This document shows, piece after piece, positions 1 to 6,143 of a stretch of 60,786 nucleotides of DNA. The position numbers were made by a program, and so were the translations under genes. The stretch is from a virus, in IMG/VR virus record IMGVR_UViG_3300034062_002901, positions 1-60,786 of that record, one strand, 5' to 3'. The notes under the pieces are model-generated. The model was not told where the DNA came from. It ran no database searches and saw nothing but the letters and a program-made list of their open reading frames with translations. Each line of letters begins with the position of its first letter. Position 1 is the first letter of the stretch.

Positions 1-127
1 TTCGCGAGCTGTCAGATGTCTACTTGGCCGTGCAGATCAGGAACAGGAACGCGTTGGATCAGGTTCGCAAGGGTTTGGCCCTGAGGGAAGACATCGACAT
101 GCTGATTGGGGCATTCAACATTACCGA
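1..127. repeat. Terminal direct repeat (left copy)
   Basis: Bases 1-127 are identical to 60660-60786. A perfect repeat of exactly 127 bases at the ends of a contig is what a de Bruijn assembler with k=127 leaves when it closes a circle, so this is most simply an assembly overlap showing that the genome is circular or circularly permuted. The unique length is then 60,659 bp. A gene reads in phase across the join, which supports closure. A true short terminal repeat cannot be excluded from sequence alone. Confidence 0.93.
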
Positions 128-407
128 GGCCTTGGCCATGAGAGGCATGGGCCACGACTGGGTGGAGGAAATCAGGCAGGGACAAGACGCGTTGCTGGAG
201 CTCTCCCGCAGAGGCGTCGCACGGGGCATGCGGTTCATCATGACAGCCGAGCAGTGGGAATCGTTGAAGCTGGTCATGGATTTGCATGAGGAACAGCTGG
301 CGCATGCAACTGTTCACGACATCGAGAAGGCGCACGACTTTGTGCTGGCGGCTCTTCGCCAAGGCAAGGCACGTGCAATTGTTCAAACTAGAAAGGAAGA
401 AGCATGA
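1..407 (+). CDS. Hypothetical early protein, 3' part of gene crossing the join
   Basis: This is the main part of a 161-residue protein whose first codons lie at 60581-60659. Joining the ends keeps the frame: the codon split by the join is bases 60659, 1 and 2. The protein is mostly alpha-helical by composition, with a basic N terminus (MRKRSKYRPR) and no domain I recognise. Its last codons overlap the ATG of the next gene by four bases (ATGA at 404-407), so it heads the early operon. The ribosome site of the downstream gene (TAGAAAGGAAGAAG) lies inside its 3' end. Function unknown. Confidence 0.85.
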   Translation, partial: RELSDVYLAVQIRNRNALDQVRKGLALREDIDMLIGAFNITEALAMRGMGHDWVEEIRQGQDALLELSRRGVARGMRFIMTAEQWESLKLVMDLHEEQLAHATVHDIEKAHDFVLAALRQGKARAIVQTRKEEA

Positions 408-634
408 AAATTGAAGCTACCGCCCTTGAGGTTCAAGTGGCGGGCAACCATTACAAGGACATGGCCATCCAGCCTGTGCAGTTCATCCACGCCAACGGCA
501 TCGGCTACTTTGAGGGCAACGTCATCAAGTACGTCAGCCGCTGGCGCAGCAAGGGTGGCGTCGCTGACCTTGAAAAAGCCAAGCACTACATTGACCTGCT
601 TATAGAGCTGGAGAAAAAGTCTGAAAGTTTTTAA
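404..634 (+). CDS. DUF3310 family protein
   Basis: A 76-residue protein with the full DUF3310 signature: NHYKDMAIQP at residues 15-24, then FEGNVIKYVSRWRSKGG from about 36 and DLEKAKHYIDLL near the C terminus. DUF3310 proteins are common single-domain phage proteins, sometimes labelled nucleotide kinases, but their biochemical role is not established. The start is the ATG overlapping the upstream stop, preceded by GGAAGAAG. It is followed by a 77-base gap with the promoter of the next gene, so it ends one transcription segment. Confidence 0.92.
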   Translation: MKIEATALEVQVAGNHYKDMAIQPVQFIHANGIGYFEGNVIKYVSRWRSKGGVADLEKAKHYIDLLIELEKKSESF

Positions 635-640
635 AAGTAC

Positions 641-671
641 TTGACAAGTACTTCAAGTTATCTGTTAAAAT
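641..671 (+). promoter_or_regulatory. Sigma70-like promoter with TTGACAAGT box
   Basis: TTGACA at 641-646 is followed after 18-19 bases by TTAAAA/TAAAAT (665-671). The 9-mer TTGACAAGT (641-649) is repeated inverted as ACTTGTCAA at 674-682, straddling the likely start site, which resembles an operator. The same TTGACAAGT box heads the cassettes at 6701, 7405, 8187 and 60482. A purine-rich leader (TAGAAAGAGAGAAATAG) and the ATG at 712 follow. Confidence 0.7.
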
Positions 672-711
672 CAACTTGTCAATCCTGACAACATAGAAAG
701 AGAGAAATAGC

Positions 712-912
712 ATGGTCGAAAAAGACATCACGGTTACGGTGTACACAGAGACTGACTTTTGCATTCACCTTGACGAATGGGACAGCGGTGGTCTTTGGCT
801 TTCGCTGCGTAACGGCCGCTCAAGCATTTACACGCCCTTGACGCGCAAAGAGGCCCAGCAGCTGTTAGCGGGGCTGCAATCCATCTTGGCTAGGGACGAG
901 GTGGCAGCATGA
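712..912 (+). CDS. Hypothetical small early protein
   Basis: A 66-residue acidic protein, unrecognised. It has alternating short strands in its first half (VTVYTETDFCIHLDEW) and a C-terminal helix (TRKEAQQLLAGLQSIL), like many small beta-alpha phage proteins. The start is chosen because the conserved leader TAGAAAGAGAGAAATAG ends one base before it and the promoter at 641 lies just upstream. Its stop overlaps the next ATG (ATGA at 909-912). Function unknown. Confidence 0.8.
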   Translation: MVEKDITVTVYTETDFCIHLDEWDSGGLWLSLRNGRSSIYTPLTRKEAQQLLAGLQSILARDEVAA

Positions 913-1229
913 GCATGAACACCCCGTTCCACCTGCGTCAGCGGGAGTTCAATGCGTTCAACGCCGGGAACCCCCAAGTCTGGGAATACTTTGAGCGCTT
1001 CACGCTCGAAGCCGTCAACGCCGGCCGCAGGAAGATCAGCCACTGGCTCATCATCAACCGCATCCGCTGGGAGGTGGCGATGAAGACCACCGGCAGCGAC
1101 TTCAGGATTTGCAACAACCACATTGCGTTCTACGCGCGCTTGTTTGTCAAGGTGCACCCGCAGTACCGGTTCATCTTCAATCTAAAGCGCATGGAAGACG
1201 AGCCATGGCACGGGGACATGCCGCTATGA
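909..1229 (+). CDS. Hypothetical phage protein
   Basis: A 106-residue protein rich in aromatic and basic residues. The pattern FYARLFVKVHPQYRFIFNLKR near the middle-to-end and an RRKISHWLIINRIRW stretch suggest a small helical nucleic-acid-binding fold, but I do not recognise a named family with certainty. It is coupled by ATGA overlaps to the genes on both sides, so it is translated as part of the early operon. The role is unknown; a DNA-binding helper for the modification gene downstream is only a guess from position. Confidence 0.8.
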   Translation: MSMNTPFHLRQREFNAFNAGNPQVWEYFERFTLEAVNAGRRKISHWLIINRIRWEVAMKTTGSDFRICNNHIAFYARLFVKVHPQYRFIFNLKRMEDEPWHGDMPL

Positions 1230-1894
1230 GGGTTGTAAAAATAACAAAAACCATTGCGGATAATTTTGTGACTCAAAAACACTACAGCCGACGCGCCTCT
1301 ATTTTTTGGGCCGGGTTTGGTCTTGAAGAAGAAGGTCAAATCACGGGCGTTGCCGTTTATGGCCAGCCGTCTCCGCCAATCCAAAAGCATGCGTTTAAAG
1401 AGCGTGACTTTAGGCTCTATGAATTATCCCGTGTAGTCGTGCAGTCAAGGACTAAAAATGCAGCCAGTTTTTTGGTAGCCAATAGTCTAAAGCTGTTAGA
1501 GCCAAAGCCCTGTGCGGTCATCAGTTACGCTGACATGGAGCAGAACCATTGCGGGATTATTTATCAGGCGACCAACTGGCTGTATACGGGCGCAACAAAA
1601 AGTCACGACAAGGCTTACATAGTTGATGGAAAACGAGTCCATCCAATGACGCTACGGGACAGGGGGATAACCGACCCTACTCGATGGGCAAAGGAAAACG
1701 GCATTGAGATGGTGCCTCCAGCCCCAAAGCATCGTTACTTTCAGTTTGTTGGGGATAGGCGTCAGCGGAGAACTATGCTGGCTATGTTGAAGTATCCGGT
1801 GTCTGGTTCGTATCCTAAGTGCGATCAGCAGAGGTACGATGACGGCCCTATTCTGCTTGTGAAAACAGGCCCAGTAGAGGGTGTCTTGCTATGA
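1226..1894 (+). CDS. Mom-like DNA modification protein (GNAT-type)
   Basis: A 222-residue protein resembling the phage Mu Mom family, which belongs to the GNAT acetyltransferase fold and hypermodifies adenine in DNA to block host restriction. Visible family-type features are HYS at 19-21, a GVAVYGQP strand-turn at 41-48, YELSRVVV at 65-72, ISYADMEQNHCGIIYQATNW from 99, and a basic segment KHRYFQFVGDRRQRRT in the C-terminal third. The start is the ATG overlapping the upstream stop (1226-1229); a longer frame exists upstream but would overlap the preceding gene by over 100 bases. The assignment rests on motif resemblance, and modification chemistry cannot be read from sequence. Its place among early genes suits a protective role before packaging. 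Confidence 0.78.
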   Translation: MRVVKITKTIADNFVTQKHYSRRASIFWAGFGLEEEGQITGVAVYGQPSPPIQKHAFKERDFRLYELSRVVVQSRTKNAASFLVANSLKLLEPKPCAVISYADMEQNHCGIIYQATNWLYTGATKSHDKAYIVDGKRVHPMTLRDRGITDPTRWAKENGIEMVPPAPKHRYFQFVGDRRQRRTMLAMLKYPVSGSYPKCDQQRYDDGPILLVKTGPVEGVLL

Positions 1895-2562
1895 ATCTCT
1901 TGATCCAACAAATGGCCAGCCTTGAGCCAAAAGAAGCCCTTAACTACCAGTGGTTTGACATGACGCCGGTATATAAGGCGGAGCAGACCGTTGACGGCAG
2001 CATTTTAGAGAGGCCTTTGCCTTATCCACTCACAGCGCTGGTATGTGCTTATGAGGACAAGAAGGTGCTTTTGCTGATCAACCGGGTAAAAGCGGTTACT
2101 GGAGTAGTCGGCGGGCAGCTGGACAAAAAATCCTACAGGCTCATTACAACCTTTACCTACACCGTGGATGAGGAAGGCATTAAGTGCCGTCACTTAGACG
2201 GCACTCATTTTGACTATCGAACCAGCCCTGCAACAGGGGTAATTGCCTTCATTGCCACGTTTCTTGAGTCCATAGACACGCAGCCCGCTGTGGGCTACAT
2301 CCCTGCCAAACGCGCCAACTGGGAAAAGAAAATCCGCCAGGGAAAGGCGCCGACTTACGACTGGACCACGGTGGTAATTGAACCCCGCAAACCACGGTCC
2401 GAGGACCATGGCGGCACGCATGCGAGCCCGCGCTGGCACGAGCGCCGTGGGCATTGGAGAACCTTTAAGTCGGGCAGGCAGGTGTGGGTGAAGAACTGCG
2501 CAGTTGGGGACAAATCCATGGGTGCAGTTTTTCATGATTACCAAATTAAGGAATCTATATGA
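1891..2562 (+). CDS. Hypothetical phage protein with C-terminal HWR motif
   Basis: A 223-residue protein of two parts. Residues 1 to about 150 look like an alpha/beta domain with no recognisable active site. The last ~60 residues carry HASPRWHERRGHWRTFKSG followed by RQVWVKNCAVGD, a His/Arg/Trp-rich ending that I recall from the C termini of many uncharacterised phage proteins. Start ATG overlaps the stop of the Mom-like gene (1891-1894), so the two are translationally coupled and could act together. Function unknown. Confidence 0.82.
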   Translation: MNLLIQQMASLEPKEALNYQWFDMTPVYKAEQTVDGSILERPLPYPLTALVCAYEDKKVLLLINRVKAVTGVVGGQLDKKSYRLITTFTYTVDEEGIKCRHLDGTHFDYRTSPATGVIAFIATFLESIDTQPAVGYIPAKRANWEKKIRQGKAPTYDWTTVVIEPRKPRSEDHGGTHASPRWHERRGHWRTFKSGRQVWVKNCAVGDKSMGAVFHDYQIKESI

Positions 2563-2816
2563 GATCACATCCTATGACTGAGTTTGAATCCACCGTTTGC
2601 GGCATCCCATGCAAAATTTGCATAACGTCATGGGAGCCCTATCAGGCCGCCATCCTGCGCGCCGACCCCGACGACAGCCACCCGCCCGAAGGCGGGCAAG
2701 GGGAGTGGGAAATCTGCGACCTCAAAGGCAGGCCCGCACCATGGCTCGAGGCCAAGCTGACCGACAAAGAGCGTATCCGCATCGATCAAAAAGTTTTTGA
2801 ACACATGGAGAATTAA
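2559..2816 (+). CDS. Hypothetical small protein
   Basis: An 85-residue acidic protein; a second in-frame ATG at 2574 (MTEFESTV) is an equally good start. It contains two cysteines close to the N terminus (GIPCKIC) and a C-terminal helix. The composition E(V/I)CDLKGRPAPWLEAKLT suggests a compact soluble protein. It is coupled to the upstream gene by an ATGA overlap and is followed directly by GGAGAATTAAC, the ribosome site of the next gene. No family recognised. Confidence 0.78.
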   Translation: MRSHPMTEFESTVCGIPCKICITSWEPYQAAILRADPDDSHPPEGGQGEWEICDLKGRPAPWLEAKLTDKERIRIDQKVFEHMEN

Positions 2817-2817
2817 C

Positions 2818-3036
2818 ATGGCCAAACAATACATCCGCCGCACATTCAACGAAGTGGCCGACGAGGCCTACGAACAGGGCTTTTCCAAAGGCGTAATCGT
2901 CGGCACGCACCGCCAAAAGGCAGACCTAGACCGCATGCACGAAGAGCTCGAGGCCCTGAAATCCACCGTGGCCAACATGTCCCTGAGCAAGCTGGCCTGG
3001 TCACGGCTCACGGGCCTGTTCAGGGGGCAGTCATGA
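2818..3036 (+). CDS. Hypothetical small coiled-coil protein
   Basis: A 72-residue protein. The middle part (DRMHEELEALKSTVANMSLSK) has heptad spacing typical of a short coiled coil, and the C terminus is basic. The start at 2818 is preferred over an upstream in-frame ATG at 2797 because GGAG sits nine bases before it and it avoids overlap with the upstream gene. Its stop overlaps the following ATG. Function unknown. Confidence 0.75.
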   Translation: MAKQYIRRTFNEVADEAYEQGFSKGVIVGTHRQKADLDRMHEELEALKSTVANMSLSKLAWSRLTGLFRGQS

Positions 3037-3353
3037 CCTTTAATCACTGGTGGCAACAATTGACCAAAGCAGAACAGAAAATAATCGGCGAAGGAGCCGC
3101 TAGGTTTGTCTGGGAAGAATGCCAAAAGCACACCCTCATGACTATTGAGGATGCGTGCAAGGCCCAAGTGGCCTACGACGAAGGGTTCAGGCAGGGCCAA
3201 GCACGGTACACGGTTCAGATCAGTGGCTGGCGTCTTTCCCCGGGCATTCAGCCGGGCATGATCTGGATTGCTGACGGCGGTGGCGAAGGCGGTGACTTTC
3301 ACATCCACGAGCTGGCCGAGGTCATCGGCAAGTTCTATCAAGAAAAATTCTAA
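3033..3353 (+). CDS. Hypothetical early protein
   Basis: A 106-residue protein with a helical N-terminal half (WWQQLTKAEQKIIGEGAARF) and a C-terminal half that looks like short strands around a glycine-rich turn (IADGGGEGGDFHIHEL). No catalytic motif or known family recognised. It starts at an ATG overlapping the upstream stop. The gap of 15 bases to the next gene carries its ribosome site GAGGG. Confidence 0.78.
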   Translation: MTFNHWWQQLTKAEQKIIGEGAARFVWEECQKHTLMTIEDACKAQVAYDEGFRQGQARYTVQISGWRLSPGIQPGMIWIADGGGEGGDFHIHELAEVIGKFYQEKF

Positions 3354-3368
3354 CGAGGGCTGTTTAAT

Positions 3369-3575
3369 ATGAATATTTACACCGAACTTAAAGCCATGTT
3401 CAAGATGCCTTCCCCCATTGAGGTGGCAGCAGCGCAGCTTGCGACAGCGGAGTTGGAGCTACTCAAAGCCGAGACTGGAGTGGAGTACGCATCGGCGCTG
3501 GTGACGTTCAACAAGGCGCAGATCAAACGCCTGAAGGCATACATTGCAGCGAAGGCTGAAGAGGTGACGGAATGA
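3369..3575 (+). CDS. Hypothetical small helical protein
   Basis: A 68-residue, almost entirely helical protein (AAAQLATAELELLKAETGVEYASALVTFNKAQIKRLKAYI). The spacing of hydrophobic residues suggests a helical hairpin. Similar short Ala/Leu/Glu-rich proteins sit in the early regions of many phages, without known function. Its stop overlaps the next start (3572-3575). Confidence 0.78.
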   Translation: MNIYTELKAMFKMPSPIEVAAAQLATAELELLKAETGVEYASALVTFNKAQIKRLKAYIAAKAEEVTE

Positions 3576-3784
3576 CTAGGATGTGTGACGGAGCTTCAGG
3601 TATCAAGCCATGTCCTCATCCCAACAACTGCACTGTGAACTGCGAGTTCAACGACGCAGAACTACCAGAAGTTCATTGGAGCGGCATCCAGAGGCAGCTT
3701 GTCTGGGCTACATGGGCGTTCGTGGGGGTTGTGCTGTTTGGCCTGATGTTGGGCTTGGCATACGTGATCGGGAGGTTGCTATGA
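3572..3784 (+). CDS. Small Cys-rich, single-span membrane protein
   Basis: A 70-residue protein with two parts. Residues 1-30 hold four or five cysteines (MCDGASGIKPCPHPNNCTVNC), which could bind a metal or form disulfides. Residues 44-67 form one hydrophobic span (WATWAFVGVVLFGLMLGLAYVI) ending just before the stop. The first ten residues (RMCDGASGIKP) closely match the start of the gene at 4277 (RMCDGAAGSKP). This suggests an early membrane-associated protein; the role is unknown. Confidence 0.78.
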   Translation: MTRMCDGASGIKPCPHPNNCTVNCEFNDAELPEVHWSGIQRQLVWATWAFVGVVLFGLMLGLAYVIGRLL

Positions 3785-3927
3785 CTAAAGAACAAATGCT
3801 TCAAATCATCAAACTGCTGGCCGCGCTGGAGTCGTGGGGTTTTGCGGAAAAGAACAGTCTGCCTGAGTACTTGCACGACCAGATTGATGAGTCGATCAAG
3901 GCGCTGACTAAGGAGTTGTTGAAATGA
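3781..3927 (+). CDS. Hypothetical 48-residue protein
   Basis: A short protein, MTKEQMLQIIKLLAALES at the start, mostly helical, ending KALTKELLK. The ATG at 3781 overlaps the stop of the membrane protein gene, giving ATGA coupling as elsewhere in this operon. The longer open frame upstream lies inside the previous gene and is not a separate protein. Function unknown. Confidence 0.72.
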   Translation: MTKEQMLQIIKLLAALESWGFAEKNSLPEYLHDQIDESIKALTKELLK

Positions 3928-4280
3928 CTAAAGACAACAGCACAGGAAAGAACAAAGATTTCTACGACCTGGGCAAGAAGATGTTTGACCGGATACAACC
4001 CATTACCCGAGCCGTTCCTCAGATTCCTCAAAAGCATTCCTCAAAACACATGACGGTATTTGAACTGATTGAGGCCAATGGCCTGACGCTGCATGGTGAC
4101 ATCGAGCACTTTGCCGAGCTTGTACGTGTTGATGAGCGTGAGGCGTGTGCGCAAATGCTAGAAGCGGCTGCAAAAGTTCTTCAGCAATGCCAAGACGAAC
4201 TGACCCACCCACTATCAGAAGCCTTTGCGTTTAAGTTTGCCCGTGCCATCGAAGCCAAGTTAAAGGATAAGAACACATGA
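3924..4280 (+). CDS. Hypothetical early protein
   Basis: A 118-residue protein. The N-terminal 45 residues are polar and probably flexible; residues 45-118 look like a helical domain (FELIEANGLTLHGDIEHF, then REACAQMLEAAAKVLQQCQD). The second half resembles small helical proteins that occur near DUF3310 genes in other phages, but I cannot name a family. ATGA overlaps link it to both neighbours. Confidence 0.78.
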   Translation: MTKDNSTGKNKDFYDLGKKMFDRIQPITRAVPQIPQKHSSKHMTVFELIEANGLTLHGDIEHFAELVRVDEREACAQMLEAAAKVLQQCQDELTHPLSEAFAFKFARAIEAKLKDKNT

Positions 4281-4522
4281 GCAGAATGTGCGACGGCGCT
4301 GCCGGTAGCAAGCCAGCGCTGTTTGATACGCTAATGGTTCAAGTGATTTGCCTGACCATCGACGATAAACAGGTGATTTGCATCGCGCCCGTGGTACACG
4401 CGCCAGACCTCGGCATCCGCGCAGGCAAAGTTCAAGCCATTGAATTCGGAGAGCTCATGCCCGCGTCCCTCGCCGCCAAGCTCTTCCAAGGCCCCACATC
4501 GGACGAGGAAGACAGGCACTGA
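4277..4522 (+). CDS. Hypothetical protein sharing an N terminus with the 3572 gene
   Basis: An 81-residue protein that begins SRMCDGAAGSKPA, almost the same as the start of the membrane protein at 3572, but then diverges into a soluble beta-rich sequence (VQVICLTIDDKQVICIAPVV). It is the last gene of the rightward early operon before the leftward HNH-like gene, and no clear terminator separates them. Function unknown. Confidence 0.75.
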   Translation: MSRMCDGAAGSKPALFDTLMVQVICLTIDDKQVICIAPVVHAPDLGIRAGKVQAIEFGELMPASLAAKLFQGPTSDEEDRH

Positions 4523-4530
4523 AAGAGGGA

Positions 4531-4842
4531 TCAGCGGCCCGGACCGTCCACACGGTCCGTCTCTTCCAGGTTTTCCAAACGAATGTCCGTACGATCCCCG
4601 TTGACAAAGCGCAACCGGTTCTCGGGCCAATACCCCATGCACAAGTACCAAGAGACCTTGGCAGCAAGGTAGGAGACGCCCTCAAAGCGCACGCGCAACT
4701 CCGGATTGGCGGCAGTGGTCTCAGTGCCCGCAAACTCACCCCGCAGCCGGCCATGGCGCCAAATCAACGCGCCGTTGCCCCCGCCATGGTAGTTCAGCAT
4801 CTCACGCATGTAAGTCAACGTGCTAGGATCAGGGGTGCTCAT
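4531..4842 (-). CDS. HNH-like protein with lost catalytic histidines
   Basis: A 103-residue protein on the opposite strand to all its neighbours. The layout matches small phage HNH_3-type endonucleases: a REMLNYHGGGNGALIWR start, then a strand segment, then WYLCMGYWPENRLRFVNGDRTD and IRLENLEE. In active members the segment reads roughly AHR..W and DHINGDRTDNR; here the two histidine positions are AK (or KV) and RF, and the second Asn is Ile. The fold is therefore kept but the beta-beta-alpha metal site appears dead. It may be a decayed homing endonuclease or a repurposed DNA-binding protein. AAGGAACGACGCC precedes its start on the minus strand. Confidence 0.75.
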   Translation of the reverse strand: MSTPDPSTLTYMREMLNYHGGGNGALIWRHGRLRGEFAGTETTAANPELRVRFEGVSYLAAKVSWYLCMGYWPENRLRFVNGDRTDIRLENLEETDRVDGPGR

Positions 4843-5250
4843 GGCGTCGTTCCTTGTTCAACGATGTGGTGGGAAGTGAAGCCTCAGTGTGTCGAGCACT
4901 GGGGCTTTGCGCATTTTAAAGGCAAAAAGGAGGAAGAGGCAAGGATCACGGATCACGGGGCTTACGTTTTAGCTGTTTTATATACCTTTTTCTCAAGATT
5001 TGTTTCGTTTAACAGCTAGTTAAGAATGAGATATTGGTGTAATGGTGTAATAACTTAATGAAATCAATAGGTTACGAGTGATTACAGTGTTTTTAAGAAG
5101 TGTAATGGTGTAATTTACCTAAAATGCGCGCGCGACTTATTTACTGCTGCTGAACGAAATAGATGTTGGAAATAATCCTACTGAAACGATGAATTTGAAC
5201 CGGGAGGGTCTGCGGTTGCGTTGCTTGTGGGTTTGTTGCACAATGTGTCC
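4843..5250. other. AT-rich intergenic region with hairpin and direct repeats
   Basis: About 400 bases without a convincing gene, lying between the start of the leftward HNH-like gene and the rightward terminase block. An 11-bp stem (4879-4889 with 4897-4907, one G-T pair, seven-base loop) is followed by an AT-rich stretch. A 15-base direct repeat GTGTAATGGTGTAAT occurs at 5037-5051 and 5100-5114. The composition contrasts with the GC-rich surroundings. It may hold divergent promoters, an operator pair, or a replication origin; nothing in the sequence decides among these. Confidence 0.6.
5037..5114 (+). repeat. Pair of 15-base direct repeats
   Basis: GTGTAATGGTGTAAT is present at 5037-5051 and again, exactly, at 5100-5114, 63 bases apart (six helical turns). 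Each copy itself contains the half-unit GTGTAAT twice. The spacing on one face of the helix would suit binding of a protein at both sites. Confidence 0.75.
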
Positions 5251-5469
5251 ATGAACATCGAAAAAAATATCCCCCTGCCCGGCGGCGTTGACCCCAGAGA
5301 GCGCTATCCATTTCCCGAAATGGCTGTTGGCGACAGTTTTATGGTCTTGGACGCTACATGGATCAAGAACTTGCGCAGCGCCGCCTACATGTACTCTAGG
5401 CGCCACCTCGGCGTGCGGTTCACCTGCCGTAGGCATGGGGAGGGCTGGCGCCTTTGGAGGGTCTCCTGA
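5251..5469 (+). CDS. Small conserved phage protein (DUF7303-like)
   Basis: A 72-residue protein with the pattern RYPFPEMAVGDSFMV near residue 15, a helix (KNLRSAAYMYSRR), and the closing RFTCRRHGEGWRLWRVS. This order (VGDSF, a helix with Y.RR, then F..R...G.R.WR) is a recurrent small phage family that I recall as DUF7303; the family name is from memory. The start is the ATG at 5251; an upstream TTG adds ten residues without a ribosome site. Its stop overlaps the next start (TGATG). Function unknown. Confidence 0.78.
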   Translation: MNIEKNIPLPGGVDPRERYPFPEMAVGDSFMVLDATWIKNLRSAAYMYSRRHLGVRFTCRRHGEGWRLWRVS

Positions 5470-6143
5470 TGGGCTCGTTCAAAGATGACAGATTTTTGGC
5501 CGGCAAGAAGCTGGGCGGAATAGACTCACGGGTAGAGGCCCGCCTGGCCGTCCAAGTCAAGCCCTACAAACCCAAAGTCCTGACGCCCCAAGAGTGGAAG
5601 TTTGTAGAGGAGTTTTGCGCGGGCGATGGCCATGTCACCCTGAAAGAGGCTGCTCTGCGCGCGGCGTATAGCGAGGCATGGGCAAAGAATCGGGCACGGG
5701 AGCTGACGGACCCAGAAAAAAACCCGCACATTGTGGTCGCAATTCAAGAGCGCCGGCGCGAACTGGGGGAGAAGTACGGCACCACGTTTGAGCGGCATAT
5801 GCGCGATCTCCAAGTCATCCGTGACCAAGCGCTGCAGTCCGGCGCATACGGCGCGGCCGTTCAGGCTGAATATCGGCGCGGGCAAGCCTTGGGCACGATT
5901 TATATTGAGCGCAAGGAAATTCGCCACGGCACGATTGACAGCATGAGCAAAGAAGAAGTGCAGCGCAAGCTCGAAGAGATCAAACGCCTGTATGGAGGCA
6001 GTGCTGGGCCAGTAATTGACGTCACCCCCAGACAGCTTAAAGAAGAACCGGAAGAGGACGAAGACCATGGCGTTGAAACCCGAAGCGAACCTGTACAAAC
6101 GCCTGAAAGAAAATCTCCCAAATTGCCATTTCACCCGAATTGA
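5469..6143 (+). CDS. Terminase small subunit
   Basis: A 224-residue protein of the Terminase_2-like small subunit type, which recognises the packaging site and recruits the large subunit. The typical DNA-binding core lies at about residues 40-95: LTPQEWKFVEEF, then LKEAALRAAYSEAWAKNRARELT and NPHIVVAIQERR. A central helical part (about 95-150) would form the oligomer, and the tail after 165 is acidic and proline-rich. The start at 5469 follows GGAGGGTC. Unusually, the large subunit gene is 4.4 kb downstream, separated by the accessory island. Confidence 0.88.
   Translation: MGSFKDDRFLAGKKLGGIDSRVEARLAVQVKPYKPKVLTPQEWKFVEEFCAGDGHVTLKEAALRAAYSEAWAKNRARELTDPEKNPHIVVAIQERRRELGEKYGTTFERHMRDLQVIRDQALQSGAYGAAVQAEYRRGQALGTIYIERKEIRHGTIDSMSKEEVQRKLEEIKRLYGGSAGPVIDVTPRQLKEEPEEDEDHGVETRSEPVQTPERKSPKLPFHPN

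Noticed and set aside
1-127. Terminal repeats as transposon ends or long terminal repeats
   Set aside because: They are direct, exact, of a k-mer-like length and interrupt a gene that becomes whole when the ends are joined.
1109-1225. N-terminal extension of the Mom-like protein
   Set aside because: It overlaps the preceding gene by over 100 bases in another frame and has no ribosome site; the ATG at 1226 has the ATGA coupling typical of this operon.
4753-5019. 88-residue rightward frame opposite the HNH-like gene
   Set aside because: It is mostly antisense to the HNH-like coding region and has no family features or ribosome site.
5189-5254. 21-codon frame before the gene at 5251
   Set aside because: It overlaps the next start but has no good ribosome site and an unusual Cys/Trp-rich sequence; too weak to list as a gene, mentioned only with the leader peptide finding.
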